From Flavobacteriales bacterium (lineage in GTDB: Bacteria; Bacteroidota; Bacteroidia; DT-38): DNA of 9,141 nt. Below are positions 7,511-9,141 of the stretch, piece by piece. The translations under genes and the position numbers were made by a program. The notes under the pieces were generated by a model. It had not been told where the DNA came from. It was given only the letters and a program-made list of their open reading frames with translations, and searched no databases. Within the stretch, counting starts at the first letter, position 1, and every line of letters begins with the position of its first letter. The stretch lies in NCBI GenBank assembly GCA_013214975.1, contig JABSPR010000443.1, positions 1-9,141 of the forward strand, written 5' to 3'.

Positions 7511-7987
7511 CTAATTAGCTGGTTTCGCAGAATGCCAATTCTCTGGGATCGGCCACCAGTTTTCTAGAAACTTCTTACTTAAGGGTTGCGAATTTCTTTC
7601 CTTTTTGATTTTTCTAACGTTGAATTGTAATGCTTCCACCAAATCGGCTCCGGTATTAGGGCGCTTGATAATAAAGTCTTTAACATTAAATTTCGCAAGT
7701 TCCGCTTCCATTTCTGGCTCAGGGTGTCCGGTCATGACGATAGTTCTACAACTACCAATTTTTAATCTTTTCAATATATCAATGGCTGTTCCATCACCTA
7801 GATGGTAATCGATAACTAGAATGTCTATGTCTGGTGATTTTCTCAGATTGGTAATACAAGCCTTAACACTAGAAAATTGAAAAACATTTATATCCATTGT
7901 ATTTCTTACCTTGTTTTCCAAAATAAAGGAAACAAAAGCGTTGTCTTCTACTAGTAGTAAATTCAATTTCTTTGAAGGTTTTCCCAT
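7511..7987 (-). CDS. Stand-alone receiver-domain response regulator
   Basis: The 158-residue product starts at ATG 7987. Residues about 7-125 form one CheY-like receiver: strand 1 LNLLLVEDNAF with the acidic pair Glu14/Asp15, phosphoacceptor Asp60 in LVIDYHLGDG, Thr86 in IVMTGHPE, and Lys108 in DFIIKRP, where the usual Lys-Pro has an Arg inserted. There is no DNA-binding, enzymatic or HPt output domain. The tail of about 30 residues is basic and then Trp-rich (WWPIPENWHS), and may be a protein-interaction element. It probably relays phosphate from a histidine kinase encoded elsewhere, since the only kinase-related sequence in the window is a relic at 2680-3639. The gap of 171 nt to the glycosyltransferase gene upstream contains inverted repeats and suggests its own promoter. 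Confidence 0.88.
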   Translation of the reverse strand: MGKPSKKLNLLLVEDNAFVSFILENKVRNTMDINVFQFSSVKACITNLRKSPDIDILVIDYHLGDGTAIDILKRLKIGSCRTIVMTGHPEPEMEAELAKFNVKDFIIKRPNTGADLVEALQFNVRKIKKERNSQPLSKKFLENWWPIPENWHSAKPAN

Positions 7988-8060
7988 AATCTATAGCGTT
8001 ATAAAATGATCATTAATTAATTCCATGACCCCTTATACGGTTAGATTAAATTTCTGCCGA

Positions 8061-8121
8061 GATATTTCGACGAACTGCATTAATGTCACTTAGTTAGGAC
8101 TTGATTACCTTGCGAAATATC
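8061..8121. promoter_or_regulatory. Spaced inverted repeat upstream of the response regulator
   Basis: GATATTTCG at 8061-8069 is exactly mirrored by CGAAATATC at 8113-8121, with a 43-nt spacer. The left arm overlaps a compact palindrome TTCGACGAA (8066-8074). Both lie in the leader of the receiver gene at 7511-7987, about 75-135 nt before its ATG, so they could be operator half-sites or a long stem-loop. No known operator is recognised, and chance cannot be excluded. Confidence 0.3.
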
Positions 8122-8129
8122 GATAGGCG

Positions 8130-8152
8130 GTGGTGTCTTATGGATAAACCAC
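8130..8152 (-). terminator. Possible 3'-end hairpin of the glycosyltransferase transcript
   Basis: GTGGT at 8130-8134 pairs with ACCAC at 8148-8152, and TTAT/ATAA can pair inside, with a small bulge. It sits 7-30 nt beyond the TAA of the glycosyltransferase gene on the minus strand. There is no downstream T-tract, so termination would not be canonical; it could instead stabilise the 3' end. Confidence 0.3.
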
Positions 8153-8158
8153 TGCATA

Positions 8159-9141
8159 TTAACTTATTACTACGTCGTACTTTTTGCTGATAACCTTTGG
8201 GAATAGATAGCCCGACTGTATTACTATTTGAAGTTTGTATGTGCCTGGATTAATAGTTGGCGTTTCCCAGGAGATATTGAGTTGGTTGGTTGAGTTTGGT
8301 TCTAGAACAATTTTCTTATCGAGATTGACTCGTACGATAGTTTTCTCCTTCACATCTTTTTGCTCTAATGAAAGAGATATGTGATAGGGCATGCCTATTC
8401 TGTTTAAATCAATTGGGTAGGCATATGGGTTTAGTATTTCAATTTTACCCAAACTTGATTCACCAATATTTAAAGTTGAGATATCGGTCTCCTTTATAGT
8501 TGCTTTTAACTTATTAAATACTTGATATTTTTCAACTGTAGTGTAACGAAGAAGTTCTCCTGATTCTAGTCTTAGCGTATCGAAATGCGAGGAGGACCAA
8601 TTACTCATAAACAAAACCGTCTCATTATGGAATGTGTCTTCTCTATCTAAAATATCGTATTGGTTTTTACGGTACGAAACATTGTTATCAGAAAAGGATT
8701 CTATACCAGTGTAGAAATTATATTTAGAAGCTTTTTGATATGAGTTTACGAAAACCACTTTTTTTCCTTTCGCAAGTTTATGTATTGCCATGTAATAATC
8801 CTTACCCCTTTTATGAAATTCAGTCTTAAAAGGTAGCTCCAGAGAAATTACAGTTCGTATACTAAGAATAAATAGTATACTACATATTGCTATATACTTA
8901 TAAGCGGTAGTTGACTTTGGTTGATCAGAGATTAATTTAAAAACAAGGATTGTCATTGGTATGAAAGCGAAAGCAACCCAATGAGCCTCTATTCTTGATC
9001 GGAAAGAGTACAGAAAGAAAAACGCGATGAATCCTGCGAAGATTTGAATATAAAATTTGTTCTCTTTTTTAAAATCTAGGTTTGCTTTAGCCAGCTTGTA
9101 CAGAACAAGTATTAATATAACAGGATTAAGTGCTATTAGGG
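8159..9141 (-). CDS. GT39/PMT-like membrane glycosyltransferase, C-terminal part (5' end beyond right edge)
   Basis: The frame is open from the right edge (first full codon 9139-9137) for 326 codons to TAA at 8161-8159; the Met at 8956 is internal to a membrane segment and is not the start. In-window residues 1-17, about 29-46, 53-70 and 80-100 are membrane helices. The motif FLYSFRSRIEAHWVAFAFIP (42-61) matches the conserved region of bacterial ArnT/PMT-type GT39 and related enzymes, which transfer sugars from polyprenyl-phosphate donors on the outer face of the cytoplasmic membrane. After the last helix comes a soluble region of about 225 residues: first a mixed alpha/beta part (KKVVFVNSYQKASKYNFYTG) as in PMT-family C-termini, then a beta-rich stretch with IGESSLGKIEILNPYAYPID and NISWETPTINPGTYKLQIVI that looks like an immunoglobulin-like sandwich. 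The acceptor (lipid A, glycoprotein or other) cannot be inferred from this part. Confidence 0.75.
   Translation of the reverse strand, partial: LIALNPVILILVLYKLAKANLDFKKENKFYIQIFAGFIAFFFLYSFRSRIEAHWVAFAFIPMTILVFKLISDQPKSTTAYKYIAICSILFILSIRTVISLELPFKTEFHKRGKDYYMAIHKLAKGKKVVFVNSYQKASKYNFYTGIESFSDNNVSYRKNQYDILDREDTFHNETVLFMSNWSSSHFDTLRLESGELLRYTTVEKYQVFNKLKATIKETDISTLNIGESSLGKIEILNPYAYPIDLNRIGMPYHISLSLEQKDVKEKTIVRVNLDKKIVLEPNSTNQLNISWETPTINPGTYKLQIVIQSGYLFPKVISKKYDVVIS

Noticed and set aside
7605..7808. Plus-strand frame inside the receiver gene
   Set aside because: It is a shadow of the receiver coding sequence, which has all expected motifs on the minus strand.

Overview
The window looks like chromosomal DNA from a member of the Bacteroidota (Cytophagales- or Flavobacteriales-like). 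The DNA is AT-rich, Shine-Dalgarno sequences are not recognisable, and the secreted proteins belong to families typical of that phylum: a type IX secretion (T9SS) C-terminal sorting domain on a repeat propeller, a CotH-kinase-fold lipoprotein with a chitobiase-like N-terminal domain, and a giant Asn/Thr/Ser/Gly-rich beta-strand repeat protein. This is inferred from protein style, not from a marker gene. There are no tRNA, rRNA, CRISPR or IS elements.

Layout. Positions 1-2600 (minus strand) hold one uninterrupted reading frame, cut by the left edge, for a secreted repeat-rich surface protein; it has a clear signal peptide but no in-frame ATG in front of it. Positions 2680-3639 (minus) hold a decayed C-terminus of a hybrid histidine kinase, a receiver domain followed by an HPt domain. 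It has no start codon and an in-frame TAA inside the HPt domain. Positions 3640-4025 are a non-coding AT-rich gap. Positions 4026-5684 (plus) encode a CotH-type lipoprotein, and 5780-7462 (plus) encode a T9SS cargo with exactly seven 65-residue blade repeats. Positions 7511-7987 (minus) encode a stand-alone receiver-domain response regulator. Positions 8159-9141 (minus) are the C-terminal part of a GT39/PMT-like membrane glycosyltransferase cut by the right edge.

How they fit together. The CotH protein and the propeller protein lie 95 nt apart on the same strand and may form a two-gene surface unit, in which the CotH-fold protein could modify an exported partner; this is inference. The kinase relic and the orphan receiver flank this pair on the opposite strand. 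No intact histidine kinase is present, so the receiver must be phosphorylated from elsewhere. The most noteworthy observations are the nonsense-disrupted, 5'-truncated kinase, the perfectly periodic propeller, and the odd start regions of the two large secreted proteins. I do not see a clearly novel multi-gene system.
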